Below are positions 10,894 through 25,100 of a stretch of 64,000 nucleotides of DNA, one piece after another; the first letter of the stretch is position 1, and each line of letters opens with the position of its first letter. The stretch comes from Cornus controversa (taxonomy: Eukaryota; Streptophyta; Magnoliopsida; Cornales; Cornaceae). Position numbers and translations under genes: made by a program. The stretch covers positions 16,295,353 through 16,359,352 of the forward strand of contig CM048848.1 of assembly GCA_026545225.1 (NCBI GenBank), written 5' to 3'. The notes beneath the pieces are model-generated. The model had not been told where the DNA came from. It worked only from the letters and a program-made list of their open reading frames with translations, and did not search any database.

Positions 10894-12587
10894 TAGATGT
10901 TATTGAATGCATGAGTTGCTTAATTGTGCAAATTGATATATAGATTACATATGTTATTGAATGCAGGATGTTTTCCCCTTCTATTGTGACATTGTGAATT
11001 GTTGAATAACATGCTAGAATGGACATAGGGCATGTATTGGGTGTTATGCATCTAATGTGTGAATATATGTGTAAAAACGTGAAATATTTTGTGTTTGTAA
11101 TGAATACTCGGGAATAGCTTATAGAAAATAGAAGGGAAAAAATCATCTTTGGAGTTGAAAGTTCTCTACCTTGCGCAAGTGGGTGGTGACCGGACAGGTT
11201 AGTAGCCCGAAATAGCCAAAGGGAATTAAGATGTGGGATTTCGATACATATCTTGGGTGTGTGGTGTGAGTGCGAGTTCAATTCCCAGTACAATGTGATT
11301 TTGTGTTGAAATATGTGAAGTAACGTGACTTATGTGAAATGAGTGGAATTGTAAACAAGTTTGGCATATCATATGTTATAGATATGATAAATTGTGCAAT
11401 GAATCATATTGTGAAGTATGGTTGTCAAATGTATTTGATGAGTATGCCATGAAAATGAATGTATAGCTTTGACTAAAATGCTAGGAAGCATGACACGTAG
11501 CTAAATTATGCATTGGTATTTTCTTTATACAATTAAATGAAATGTAGAATTGAATGGATTGCACAACATATTACTTTGAGTCGTTGAACTTGCTCATTCC
11601 CCTACATTAACATTTACAGGGCATGGCAAGAAAGTTGTGGATAGTGAGCATTCATGAGATAGACTAGGAGTCATCGAACACTCTTTTCTAGTTATTTTGT
11701 TATTTGGCATGTCCAGGATGTGGACTTAGTGCATATCGATATATGTATGAAACTTAGACTTAAAATGTTGCTTTTACGTTTCAAGAACATGATATAAATA
11801 TGTTGAATGCTAGACAATGAGTACGATGAATTGTCCTTTAAATTTTATGTATGTATGAATGTTAATGATGAACGACGGGTATAAAGGTGCATGAGATTAG
11901 TTAAGTGTTGTATACATGATAAATATGATTTTCAATTATGCATGATGAGTATAGAATGATGGAAAACTGCTTGTAGAATGACCCTTTAAAGCATGAACAT
12001 TAAGAAGGTTAAATTGAGAATTTGAAATAGGGGAAAACAAGATCTGGGGAGTTTCAATCGACTAATACTTCTATTAGTCGATTGAAAGTGTGAGATACCG
12101 AGAATTTACAAATGCAGACCCTGCAGGTACCTATTTCGGTCGACCGAGATAGCCTTTCAGTCGACCGAAACTACTTTCCAGTCGACCGAAACTAACCATC
12201 AGTCGACCGAAGCTGAGGACCACTCAGCCGATGAATTGCCCAGGTTTCAGTCGACCAGTGGGTATCCACCGATCGACCGAAACCTAAATGAGAGCTTTAT
12301 ATGCATTATTAAACGCCTTAAGTTGTATTTCATGAGATTATAGGTATGATGTATGTTTCGCGATGATAATGTGAAATGATTAAATGATATGTAATGATAT
12401 CTAGCATGATATCAAAGAGGAAGTATGATTGAGAATGTGATTTATTACACAATCACCCCTCTATTTCTGGGTATTAAAAATTGAGGGTGTGACAGCATGG
12501 TACTATAGTGGGATTAATGGTCAGAGCCGGTGATGGTTTATTACATAGTCACCCTCGATTTTCGAGTATTGAAAATCGGGGTGTGCA
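10894..12587 (-). mobile_element. Antisense LTR fragment, same family as the 26.3-kb solo LTR
   Basis: Read on the minus strand, the fragment starts TGCACACCCCGATTTTC at 12587 and a second LTR-like start, TGTCACACCCTC, lies at 12494. The two share about 60 bp of related sequence, so the terminus appears duplicated. Further in, blocks match the plus-strand solo LTR at 26349. Examples are TTTGGCTATTTCGGGCTACT with the following CCGGTCACCACCCACTTGCG (here complementary, near 11165-11220; there near 27465-27520) and the GCACAATTAAGC region (near 10920 and 27783). The homology stops at about 10894, equivalent to roughly 27815 in the other copy, so this is the 5' half of an LTR and the fossil is incomplete. 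No target duplication is found, and the satellite on the two sides is in opposite orientation, so a rearrangement accompanied or followed the insertion. A 134-codon minus-strand open frame at 10889-11293 lies in LTR sequence and is not taken as a gene. Confidence 0.75.
12051..12283. repeat. Cluster of GTCGAC-centred palindromes
   Basis: About eight copies or half-copies of a palindromic motif close to TTTCAGTCGACCGAAA occur in 233 bp. The first two form a perfect 16-bp stem with a 4-base loop (arms 12052-12067 and 12072-12087). A perfect 12-bp palindrome TCGGTCGACCGA follows at 12136-12147, and further copies lie near 12155, 12178, 12199, 12245 and 12271. I see no counterpart in the related LTR at 26349, so the cluster is specific to this copy or subfamily. 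Function is unknown; a protein-binding array or a hairpin-forming region in the LTR are both possible. Confidence 0.8.
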
Positions 12588-13190
12588 ATATATCATAAAT
12601 AGTAATTTATTTAACAAAAATATAACCGATAATAAACTATGTAGCATAAATAATAATTTATTTAACAAACAATGTAATTAATAAAAAACTATGTCGTAGA
12701 AATAGTAATTTATTTAACAAATTATGAAACTAATAATAAACTAGGTAGCATAAATAACTATTTATTAAAAAAAATATATAATTTATTTGACATACTATTT
12801 AGAATAAATAATAATTTATTATGAATTATAAACTATGTAATAAATATTAAACTATGTGACATAAATAATCATTTATTTAACAATTTTTTTTTTACATTGA
12901 TTGATAATATGTTATACATTCATGAATAAGTATCTTTTACATTATTTAATTATACCATATAAAGTAAACATACAATAATAATGAATGTAAATCTTAATAA
13001 AAATAAAGTATGTACCATAAATGGTAATTAATTTAACAAATATAAAATTTATAATTATCTATTTAGTGTACTAATATATAATTTGTAATATATTATGTAG
13101 CCTAAATAATTATTTATTTAACAAATCATGTAATTGATAATAAACTATGTAACATAAATAATAATATATTCAACAAATTACTTTCAATTA
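12588..13190 (-). repeat. Inverted block of AT-rich satellite
   Basis: Here the satellite reads in reverse complement: AAATAATAATTTATTTAACA recurs, where the rest of the window has TGTTAAATAAATTATTATTT. The block lacks G-rich segments, so it belongs with family B. At about 13190 the orientation switches back to forward within a low-complexity AT stretch. It is bounded on the left by the antisense LTR fragment. Confidence 0.8.
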
Positions 13191-16100
13191 TATTTTTCTT
13201 AAATAAATTAATTTCAATTATATTTTTATTAAATAAAAATACATTAGTTACAATGTTTCTTAAAAAAATTATTATAAATCCTTCATAGAGTATTTGAAAT
13301 TTGTTTAATAAATAATTTTTTATGAATGTAAGAACATAGCTAATTATAAATTATATATTCGTTAAATAAATGTTTATTTATGCTACATATTAAAAAATTA
13401 ATTGCAGAGTGCGGATAATAAATTATTATTTGTATTACATAGGTCAAAATTCAAAATAAATTATTATTTATGCTACAATTTATTATTAATTTATGAGTTT
13501 GTCAAATAAATTATTATTTATGCTACATAGTTTATTATAAATTTCATAGTATGTTAAATAAATTATTATTTATGCTACATAGTTTATTAGTAATTAGATA
13601 TTTGTTGAATAAATTATTATTTATACTAGATAGTTTATTATTAATTTCATAGTCTGTTAAATAAATTGTTATTTATGCTACATAGTTTATTAGTAATTAG
13701 ATATTTCTTGAATAAATTATTATTTGTGCGAAATATTTTATTATTAATTACATAGTTTGTTAAATAAATTATTAGTTATGTTACACAATTTATTATTAAT
13801 TATATATTTTTCAAATAAATTAATATTTATACTACATATTTTATTCTAAATTATATTTTTGTTAAATAAATTCATATTTAAGGTACATACTTTATTTTTA
13901 TTAAAATTTTCTTTAATTATCAGCGTAAAAAAATGTTTGTTAAATAAATTATTATTTAAATTACAAAGTTTATAATTCATAATAAATTATTATTTGAGCT
14001 ACATAATATGTTAAATATATTATAAATTTTTTAAAAAAAATAGTTATTTATGTTACCTAGTTTATTATTAGTTTCTTAATTTGTTAAATAATTTTCAATT
14101 TATGCGACATATTTTTTTATTAATTGCATTATTTGTTAAATAAATTATTATTTATGCTACATAGTTTATTATCAATTATATTTTTGTTAAAAAATTTACT
14201 ATTTATGATACATACTATATGTCAATTAAAATTTGCATTAATCATTATTGTAAGTTTATTATATATTTTATAATTAAATAATGCAAAAGATACTTATTCA
14301 AGAATTTAAATCATATTATCTATCAATGTAAAAAAATATATTATTTACAATGTTTGTTAAAAAAATTATTATATATGCTACAAAGAGTATTTCAAAATTT
14401 GTTTACAAAATGATTATTTATGAATGTAAAAGCATTGTTAATTATAAATTATATATTCATTAAATAAATGATTATTTATGCTACATATTAGAAAATTAAT
14501 TGCAGAGTTGAGATAATAAATTATTATTTGTGTTACATAGTTCATAATTCATAATAAATTATTATTTGTGCTAAATAGTTTATTATTAATGACATAGTTT
14601 GTTAAATAAATTATTATTTATGTTACACAATTTATTATTAATTATATATTTGTCAAATAAATTAATATTTATACTACATATTTTATTCTAAATTATATTT
14701 TTGTTAAATAAATTCATATTTAAGGTACATACTTTATTTTTATTAAAATTTTTGTTAATTATCAGCGTAAAAAAATGTTTGTTAAATAAATGATTATTTA
14801 TGGCGCATATTTGAATATTTATTACATAGTTTATTAAATAAATTATTGTTTAAGTTACAAAGTTTATAATTCATAATAAATTATTATTTGAGCTACATAA
14901 TATGTTAAATAAATTATAATTTTTTTAAAAAAAATAGTTATTTATGCTACCTAGTTTATTATTAGTTTCTTAATTTGTTAAATAATTTTCAATTTATGCA
15001 ACATATTTTTTTATTAATTGCATTGTTTGTTAAATAAATTATTATTTATGCTACATAGTTTATTATCAATTATATTTTTGTTAAAAAATTTACTATTTAT
15101 GATACATACTATATGTCAATTAAAATTTGCATTAATCATTATTGTAAGTTTATTATATATTTTATAATTAAATAATGCAAAAGATACTTATTCAGGAATT
15201 TAAATCATATTATCTATCAATGTAAAAAAATATATTATTTACGATGTTTGTAAAAAAAATTATTATATATGCTACAAAGAGTATTTGAAATTTGTTTACA
15301 AAATGATTATTTATGAATGTAAAAGCATTGTTAATTATAAATTATATATTCATTAAATAAATGATTATTTATGCTACATATTAGAAAATTAATTGCTGAG
15401 TTGAGATAATAAATTATTATTTGTGTTACATTGTTCATAATTCATAGTAAATTATTACTTGTGCTAAATAGTTTATTGTTAATGAAATAGTTTGTTAAAT
15501 AAATTATTATTTATGTTACACAATTTATAATTAATTATATATTTGTCAAATAAATTAATATTTATACTACATATTTTATTTTAAATTATATTTTTGTTAA
15601 ATAAATTCATATGTAAGGTACATACTTTATTTTTATTAAAATTTTCGTTAATTATCAGCGTAAAAAAATGTTTGTTAAATAAATGATTATTTATGGCGCA
15701 TATTTGAATATTTATTACATAGTTTATTAAATAAATTATTCTTTAAGTTAGAAAGTTTATAATTCATAATAAATTATTATTTGAGCTACATAATATGTTA
15801 AATAAATTATAATTTTTAAAAAAAAAATAGTTATTTATGCTACCTAGTTTATTATTAGTTTCATAATTGGTTAAATAATTTTCAATTTATGCGACATATT
15901 TTCTTATTAATTGCATTGTTTGTTAAATAAATTATTATTTATGCTACATAGTTTATTATCAATTATATTTTTGTTAAAAAATTTACTATTTATGATGCAT
16001 ACTATATGTCAATTAAAATTTGCATTAATCATTATTGTAAGTTTATTTTATATTGTATAATTAAATAATACAAAAGATACTTATTCATGAATTTATATCA

Positions 16101-19100
16101 TAATATCAATCAATGTAAAAAAATATAGTATTTACAATGTCTATTAAAAAAATTATTATATATGCTACAAAGAGTATTTGAAATTTATTTACAAAATGAT
16201 TATTTTTTAATGTAAAAACATAGTTAATTATAAATTATATATTCATTAAATAAATGATTAATTATGCTAGATATTAGAAAATTAATTGCAGAGTTGGGAT
16301 AATAAATTATTTTTTGTGTTAAATAGTTCATAATTCATAATAAATTATTATTTATGCTAAATAGTTTATTAGTAATTTGATATTTGTTGAATAAATTATT
16401 ATTTGTGCTAAATAGTTTATTATTAATTACATATTATGTTAAATAAATTATTATTTATGTTACACAATTTATTATTAATTATATATTTTTCAAGTAAATC
16501 AATATTTTTACAACATATTTTATTATCAATTATACTTTTGTTCAATAAATTACTATTTGTGATACATACTCTATGTTTATGAAAAATTGCATTAATCATT
16601 ATTGTAAGTTTATTTTATATTGGATAATTGAATAATGTAAAATATACATATTCAAGAATTCATATCATATTATCTATCAATGTAAAAAAAGATATTAGTT
16701 ACAATGTTTGTTAAAAAAATTATTATATATGCCACATATAGTATTTTAAATTTGTTTACTAAATGATTATTTATGAATGTAAAAATATAGTTAATTATAA
16801 ATTATATATTCATTTGATAAATAATTATTTATGCTACATATTGGAAAATTAATTGCAGAGTTGGAATAATAAATTATTATTTATGTTACATAGGTCATAA
16901 TTCATAATAAATTATTATTTATGCTACATAGTTTATTATTAATTTCATAATTTGTTAAATAAATAATTATTTGTGGTAGATAGTTTATTTTAAATTCATA
17001 GTTTGTTAAATAAATTATTATTTATGCTACATAGTTTATTAGTAATTAGATATTTGTTGACTAAATTATTATTTGTGCTAAATAGTTTATTATTAATTAC
17101 ATAGTTTGTTAAATAAATTATTATTTATGTTACACAATTTATTATTAATTATATATTTGTCAAATAAATTAATATTTATACTACATATTTTATTCTGAAT
17201 TATATTTCTGTTAAATAAATTCGTATTTAAGGTACATACTTTATTTTTATTAAAATTTTTGTTAATTATAAGCGTAAAAAAATGTTTGTTAAATAAATGA
17301 TTATTTATACTGCATAGTTGAATATTTATTACATAGTTTATTAAATTAATTTTTATTTAAGTTACATAGTTTATAATTCATAATAAATTATTATTTAAGC
17401 TACATAGTATGTTAAATAAATTATAATTTTTTTTTAATAAATAGTAATTTATGTTACCTAGTTTATTATTAGTTTCATAATCTGTTAAATAAATTACTAT
17501 TTATGCAACATATTTTTTTATTAATTGCTTTGTTTGTTAAATTATATTTTATGAATGCTACATAGTTTATTATCAATTATGTTTTGTTTAATAAATTACT
17601 ATTTATGATACATACTATATGTTTATGAAAATTTACATTAATCATTATTGTAAGTTCATTTTATATTGTATAACTAAATAAAGTAAAATATACTTATTCA
17701 AGAATTTATATGATATTATCTATCAATGTAAAAAAATATATTAGTGACAATGTTTGTTAAAAAAATTATTATATATGCTACATAGAGTATTTGAAATTTG
17801 TTTAGTAAATGATTATTTATGAAGGTAAAAAACTTAGTTAATTATAAATTATATATTGGTTAAATAAATGATTATTTATGCTACAGACTAAAAAATTAAT
17901 TGCAAAGTAGGGATAATAAATTATTATTAGTGTTACATAGGTCATATTTCATAATAAAATATTTATTTATGCCACATAGTTTATTATTAATTTCGTAGTT
18001 TGTAAAATAAATTGTTGTTTATGCTTCATAGTTTATTTGTAATTAGATATTTGTTGAATAAATTATTATTGGTGCTAAATAGTTTATTATTAATTATAGA
18101 GTTTGTTAAATAAATTATTATTTATGTTACACAATTTATTATTAATTATATATTTGTCAAATAAATTAATATGTATACTACATATTTTATTAACAATTAT
18201 ATTTTTGTTAAATAAATTACTATTTATGGTACACACTTTAATTTTAATAAAATTTTCATTAATTATTATTGTATGTTTATTTTATATGGTATAATTAAAT
18301 AATATAAAAGGTACTTGTTAATTATAAATTATTATTTGTGCTATATATTAGAAAATTAATTTCAGAGTTGGGATAATAAATTATTATTTATGTTACATAG
18401 GTCATAATTCATAATAAATTATTATTTATCCTACATAGTTTATTATTAATTTCATAGTTTTTAAATAAATTATTATTTATGCTTAACAGTTTATTAGTAA
18501 TTAGATATTTGTTGAAAATATTATTATTTGTGCAAAATAGTTTATTATTAATTATATAGTTTGTTAAATAAATTATTATTTATGTTACACAATATATTAA
18601 TAATTATATATTTGTCAAATCAATTAATATTTATACTACATATTTAATTATCAATTATATTTTTATTAAATAAATTACTATTTATGGTACATACTTTATT
18701 TTTATTAACATTTTCAATAATTATTATTGTAAGTTTATTTTATATGGTATAACTAAATAATGTATAGGATACTTGTTCATGAATGTATATCATAATATCT
18801 ATCAATGTAAAAAAAATGTTTGTTAAATAAATAATTATTTATGCCGCATAGTTGAATATTTATTACATAGTTTATTAAATAAATTATTATTTATGTTACA
18901 AAGTTTATAATTCATAGTAGATTACTATTTAAGTTACATAGTTTATCATACATAATAGATTATTATTTAATTACATAGTATGTTAAATAAATTATAATTT
19001 TTTTTGAAATTTTTTTATTTATGCTACCTAGTTTATTATTACTATCATAATTTGTTAAATAAATTACTATTTATGCATCATAGTTTTTTATTAATTGCAT

Positions 19101-22100
19101 TGTTTGTTAAATAAATTATTATTTATGGTACATAGTTTATTATCAATTATATTTTTGTTAAATAAATTACTATTTATGATATTTACTATATGTTTATTAA
19201 AATTTACATTAATCATTATTGTAAGTTTATTTTATATTGTATAATTAAATAATGTAAAAGATACTTATTAAGGAATTTATATCATATTATCTATCAATGT
19301 AAAAAAAAATATTGGTTACAATGTTTGTTAAAAAAATTATTATATATGCAACATAGAGTATTTGAAATTTGTTTACAAAATGATTATTTATGAATGTAAC
19401 GACAAATTTAATTATAAATTACACATTCGTTAAATAAATGAATAATTATGCTTCATATTAGAAAATTAATTGCAGAGTTGGGATAATAAATTATTATTTG
19501 TGTTACATAGGTCATAATTCATAATAAATTATTATTTATGCTACATAATTTATTTTTAATTTCATATTTTGTTAAATAAATTATTATTTATGAAAGATAG
19601 TTTACTATTAATTTCATAGTTTGTTAAATAAATTATTATTTATTTAACATAGTTTATTAGTAATTAGATATTTGTTGACTAAATTGTTATTTGTGCTAAA
19701 TCATTTATTATTAAATACATAGTTTGTTAAATAAATTGTTATTTATGTTACAAATTTTATTGTTAATTATATATTTGTCAAATAAATTAATATTTATACA
19801 ACATATTTTTTTATCAATTATATATTTTTAAATAAATTACTATTTAAGTTACATAGATTATTTTTGTTAAATTTTTTATTAATTGTCAACATAAAAAATA
19901 TGTTATTTAAATAAATGATTATTTATGCAGTAGAATTAAATATTTATCACAGAGTTTATTAAATAAATTATTATTTAAGTTACATAGTTTATATTTCGTA
20001 ACAGATTATTATTTAAGTTAAATAGTATGTTAAATAAATTATAATTTTTTTTGAATAAATTGTAATTTATGCTACCTAGTTTATTATTAGTATCATAATT
20101 TGTTAAATAAATTACTATTTATGCAACATAGTTTTTTATTCATTGCATTGTTTGTTAAATAAATTATTATTGATGCTACATAGTTTATTATCAGTTAGTT
20201 TTTTGTTAAATAAATTACAATTTATGGTATATACTTTATTTTTATTAAAATTTTCATTAATTATTATTGTAACTTTATTTTATATGGTATAATTAAATAA
20301 TGTAAATGCTACTTGTTCACAAACGTAAATCACAAAATCTATCGACGTAAAAAAAAAGTTTGTTAAATAAATGATTATTTATGCCACAGGGTTGAATATT
20401 TGTTACATAGTTTATTAAATAAATTATTATTTAAGTTACATAGTTTATAATTCGTAATAGATTATTATTTAAATTCCATAGTATGTTAAATAAATTATAA
20501 ATTTTTTTGAATAAATTTTATTTATGCTACCTAGTTTATTTTTACTATCATTATTTGTTAAATAAATTACTATTTATGCAACATAGTTTTTATTAATTGC
20601 ATTTTTTATAAATAAATTATTATTTATGCTACATAGTTTATTATCAATTATATTTTTGTGAAATAAATTACTTTTTATAATAGTTACTATATGTTAATTA
20701 AATTTGCATTAATTAATCATTATTGTAAGTTTATTTAATATTGTATAATTAAATAATGTAAAAGATACTTATTAAGGAATTTATATCACGTTATCTATCA
20801 ATGTAAAAAAATATATTTGTTACAATGTTTGTTAAAAAAATTATTATATATGCTACATAGAGTATTTGAAATTTGTTTACAAAATGATTATTTATGAATG
20901 TAACAACAAAGTTAATTATCAATAACATATTCATTAAATAAATGATTATTTATGCTACGTATTAGAAAATTAATTGCAAAGTTGGGATAATAAATTTTTA
21001 TTTGTGTTACATAGATCATAATTCATAATAAATTATTATTTAAGCTACATAATTTATTTTCATTTTCATAGTTTGTTAAATAAATTATTATTTATGCTAG
21101 ATAGTTTATTATTAATTTCTTAGTTTGGTAACTAAATTATTATTTATTTAACTTAGTTTATTAGCAATTAGATATTTGTTGACTAAATTATTATTTGTGC
21201 TAAATAGTTTATTATTAATTACATTGTCTTTTAAATAAATTATTATTTATATTACACAATTTGTTATTAATCATATATTTGTCAAACAAATTAATATTTA
21301 TACAACATATTCTATTATCAATTATATGTTTGTTAAATAAATTACTATTTCTTGTACATTCTTTATTTTTTTTAAAAATTTCATTAATTATCAACATAAA
21401 AAAAGTTTGTTAAATAAATGATTATTTATGCCTCATAATTTAATATTTATTACATAGTTTATTAATAAAATTATTATTTAAGTTACATAATTTATAATTC
21501 GTAATAGATTATTATTTAATTACATAGTATGTTAAATAAATTATAATTTTTTTTGAATGTATTTTATTTATGCTGCCTAGTTTATTATTACTATCATAAT
21601 TTGTTAAATTAATCACTATTTATGCATCATAGTTTTTTACTAATTGCATTGTTTGTTAAATAAATTATTATTTATGCTACATAGTTCATTATCAATTATA
21701 TTTTTGTTAAATAAAATAACTATTTATAATACTTACTATATGTTAATTAAAATTTGAACTAATCATTATTGTAAATTTATTTTATATTGTATAATTAAAT
21801 AATGTAAAAGATACTTATTAAGGAATTTATATCATATTATCTATCAATGTAAAAAAAAATATTGGTTACAATGTTTGTTAAAAAAATTATTATATATGCA
21901 ACATAGAGTATTTGAAATTTGTTTACAAAATGATTATTTATGAATGTAACAACAAAGTTAATTATAAATTACACATTCGTTAAATAAATGAATAATTATG
22001 CTACATATTAGAAAATTAATTGCAGAGTTGGGATAATAAATTTTTATTTGTGTTACATAGGTCATAATTCATAATAAATTATTATTTATGCTACATAATT

Positions 22101-25100
22101 TATTTTTAATTTCATATTTTGTTAAATAAATTATTATTTATGAAAGATAGTTTATTATTAATTTCATAGTTTGTTAAATAAATTATTATATATTTATTAT
22201 AGTTTATTAGTAATTAGATCTTTGTTGACTAACTTATTATGTGTGCTAAATAGTTTATTATTAATTACATAGTTTGTTAAATAAATTATTATTTACATTA
22301 CAAAAATTATTATTAATTATATATATTTTATTATCAACTATATTTTTGTTAAACAAATTACTATTTATTGTACATACTTTATTTTTATCAAAATTTTCAT
22401 TAATTATCAACTTAAAAAAAATTTATGTTAAATAAATGAATATTTATACCGCATAGTTGAATATTTATTACATAGTTTATTAAATAAATTTTTATTTATG
22501 TTACATAGTTTATAATTCATAATAAATTATTACTTAAGCTACATAGTATGTTAAATAAATTATAATTTTTTTAGAATATATAGTTATTTATGATACCTAA
22601 TTTATTATTAGTTTCATAATTTGTTAAATAAATTACTATTTATGCAACATATTTTTTTATTAATTGCATTGTTAGTTAAATTAATTATTATGAGTGCTAC
22701 ATAGTTTATTATCAATTATGTTTTGTTCCATAAATTACTACTTATGATACATACTATATGTTTATGGAAATTTGCATTAATCATTACGGTAAATTTACTT
22801 TATTCTGTATAATTAAATAATGTAAAAGTTACTTAATAAGGAATTTATATCATATTACCTATCAATGTAAAAAAAAATATTAGTTATAATGTTTGTTAAA
22901 CAAATTATTATATATGCTACTTAGAGTATTTGAAATTTGTTTACAAAATGATTATTTATGAATGTAACAACAAAGTTAATTATCAATTAAATATTCGTTA
23001 AATTGATGACTATTTATGCTACATATTAGAAAATTAATTGCAGAGTTGGGATAATAAATTTTTATTTGTGTTACAAAGGTCATAATTCAAAATAAATAAT
23101 TTTTTATGCCCCATAATTTATTTTCATTTTCATAGTTTGTTAAATAAAGTATTATTTATGCTAGATTGTTTATTATTTATTTCATAGTTTGTTAAATAAA
23201 TTATTATTCGTTTAACATACTTTATTAGTAATTATATATTTGTTGACTAAATTATTATTTGTGCTAAATCGTTTATTATTAATTACATAGTCTGTTAAAT
23301 AAATTATTATAAAGGTTAAACAATTTATCATTAATTATGTATTTGTCAATTAAATTAATATTTATACAACATATTTTGTTCTCAATTATATTTTTGTTAA
23401 ATAAATTACTATTTATGGTACATACTTTATTTTTCTGAAAATTTTCAATAATTATCGACATAAAAAAAATGTTTGTTAAATAAATGATTATTTATGCTGC
23501 ATAGTTGAGTATTTATTACATAGTTTGTTAATAAATTATTATTTAAGTTACATAGTATGTTAAATAAATTATAATTTTTTTTTAATAAAGAGTTATTTAT
23601 GCTACCTAGTTTATTATTAGTATCAGAATTTGTTAAAAAAATTACTATTTATGCAACATAGTTCTTATTAATTGGATTATTTGGTAAATAAATTATTATT
23701 TATGCTACATAGTTTATTATCAATTATATTTTTGTTAAATAAATTACTATTTATGATTCATACTTTATTTTTATTAAAGCTTTAATTAATTATTATTGTA
23801 ACTTTATTTTATATGGTATAATTAAATAATGTAAATGATACTTGTTCATGAATCTATATCACAATATCTATCGATGTAAAAAAAATATATTTGTTAAATA
23901 AAAGATAATTTATGCCACATAGTTGAATATTTATTAAATAGTTTATTATTTAAGTTACATAGTTTATAATTCGTAATAGATTATTATTTAAGTTGCATAG
24001 TTTATTATTTAAGTTACATAGTTTATAATTCATAATAGATTATTATTTAAATTGCATAGTTTATAATATGTAATAGATTATTATTTAATTACATAGTATG
24101 TTAATTATTTAATTACTATTTATGATACTTACTATATGTTTATTAAAATTTGCATTAATCATTATCTTAAGTTTATGTTATATTGTATAATTAAATAATG
24201 TAAAAGATACTTATATCAATGTAAAAAAATATATTAGTTACAATGTTTGTAAAAAAAATTATTATATATTCTACATAGAGTATTTGAAATTTGTTTACAC
24301 AATGATTATTTATGAATGTAACAACAAATTTAATTTTAAATTATATATTCGTTAAATAAATGATTATTTATGCTATATATTAAAAAATTAATTGCATAGT
24401 TGGGATAATAAATTATTATTTGTGTTACATAGGTCATAATTCATAATAAATTATTATTTATACTACATTATTTATTTTTAATTTCATAGTTTGTTAAATA
24501 AATTATTATTTATGCTACATAGTTTATTATTAATTTCATAGTTTGTTAAATAAATTATTATTTATGTTAAACTATTTATTTTTAATTATGTATTTGTCAA
24601 ATAAATTAATATTTACACAACATATTTTGTTATCAATTATATATTTGTTAAATAAATTACTATTTATGGTACATACTTTTTTTTTTCTTAAAATTTTCAT
24701 GAATTATCAACATAAAAAAAATGTTTGTTAAATAAATGATTATTTATGCCGCATAGTTGAATCTTTATTACATAATTTATTAAATAAATTATTATTTAAG
24801 TGACATACTTTATAATTCGTAATGAATTATTATTTAAGTTTCATAGTATGTTAAATAAATTATAATTTTTTTTGAATAAATAGTTATTTTTGTTACCTAG
24901 TTTATTATTATTATCATAATTTGTTAAATAAATAACTATTTATGCAACATAGTTTTTTATTAATTGGATTGTTTGGTAAATAGATTATTATTTATGCTAC
25001 ATTGTTTATTATCAATTATATTTTTGTTAAATAAATTAGTATTTATGGTCCATACTTTATTTTTATTAAAGCTTTCATTAATTATTATTGTAACTTTATT

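Noticed and set aside
10889-11293. 134-codon minus-strand open frame
   Set aside because: It lies in LTR sequence shared with 27.4-27.8 kb, where the related frames differ and overlap; no domain is recognisable.
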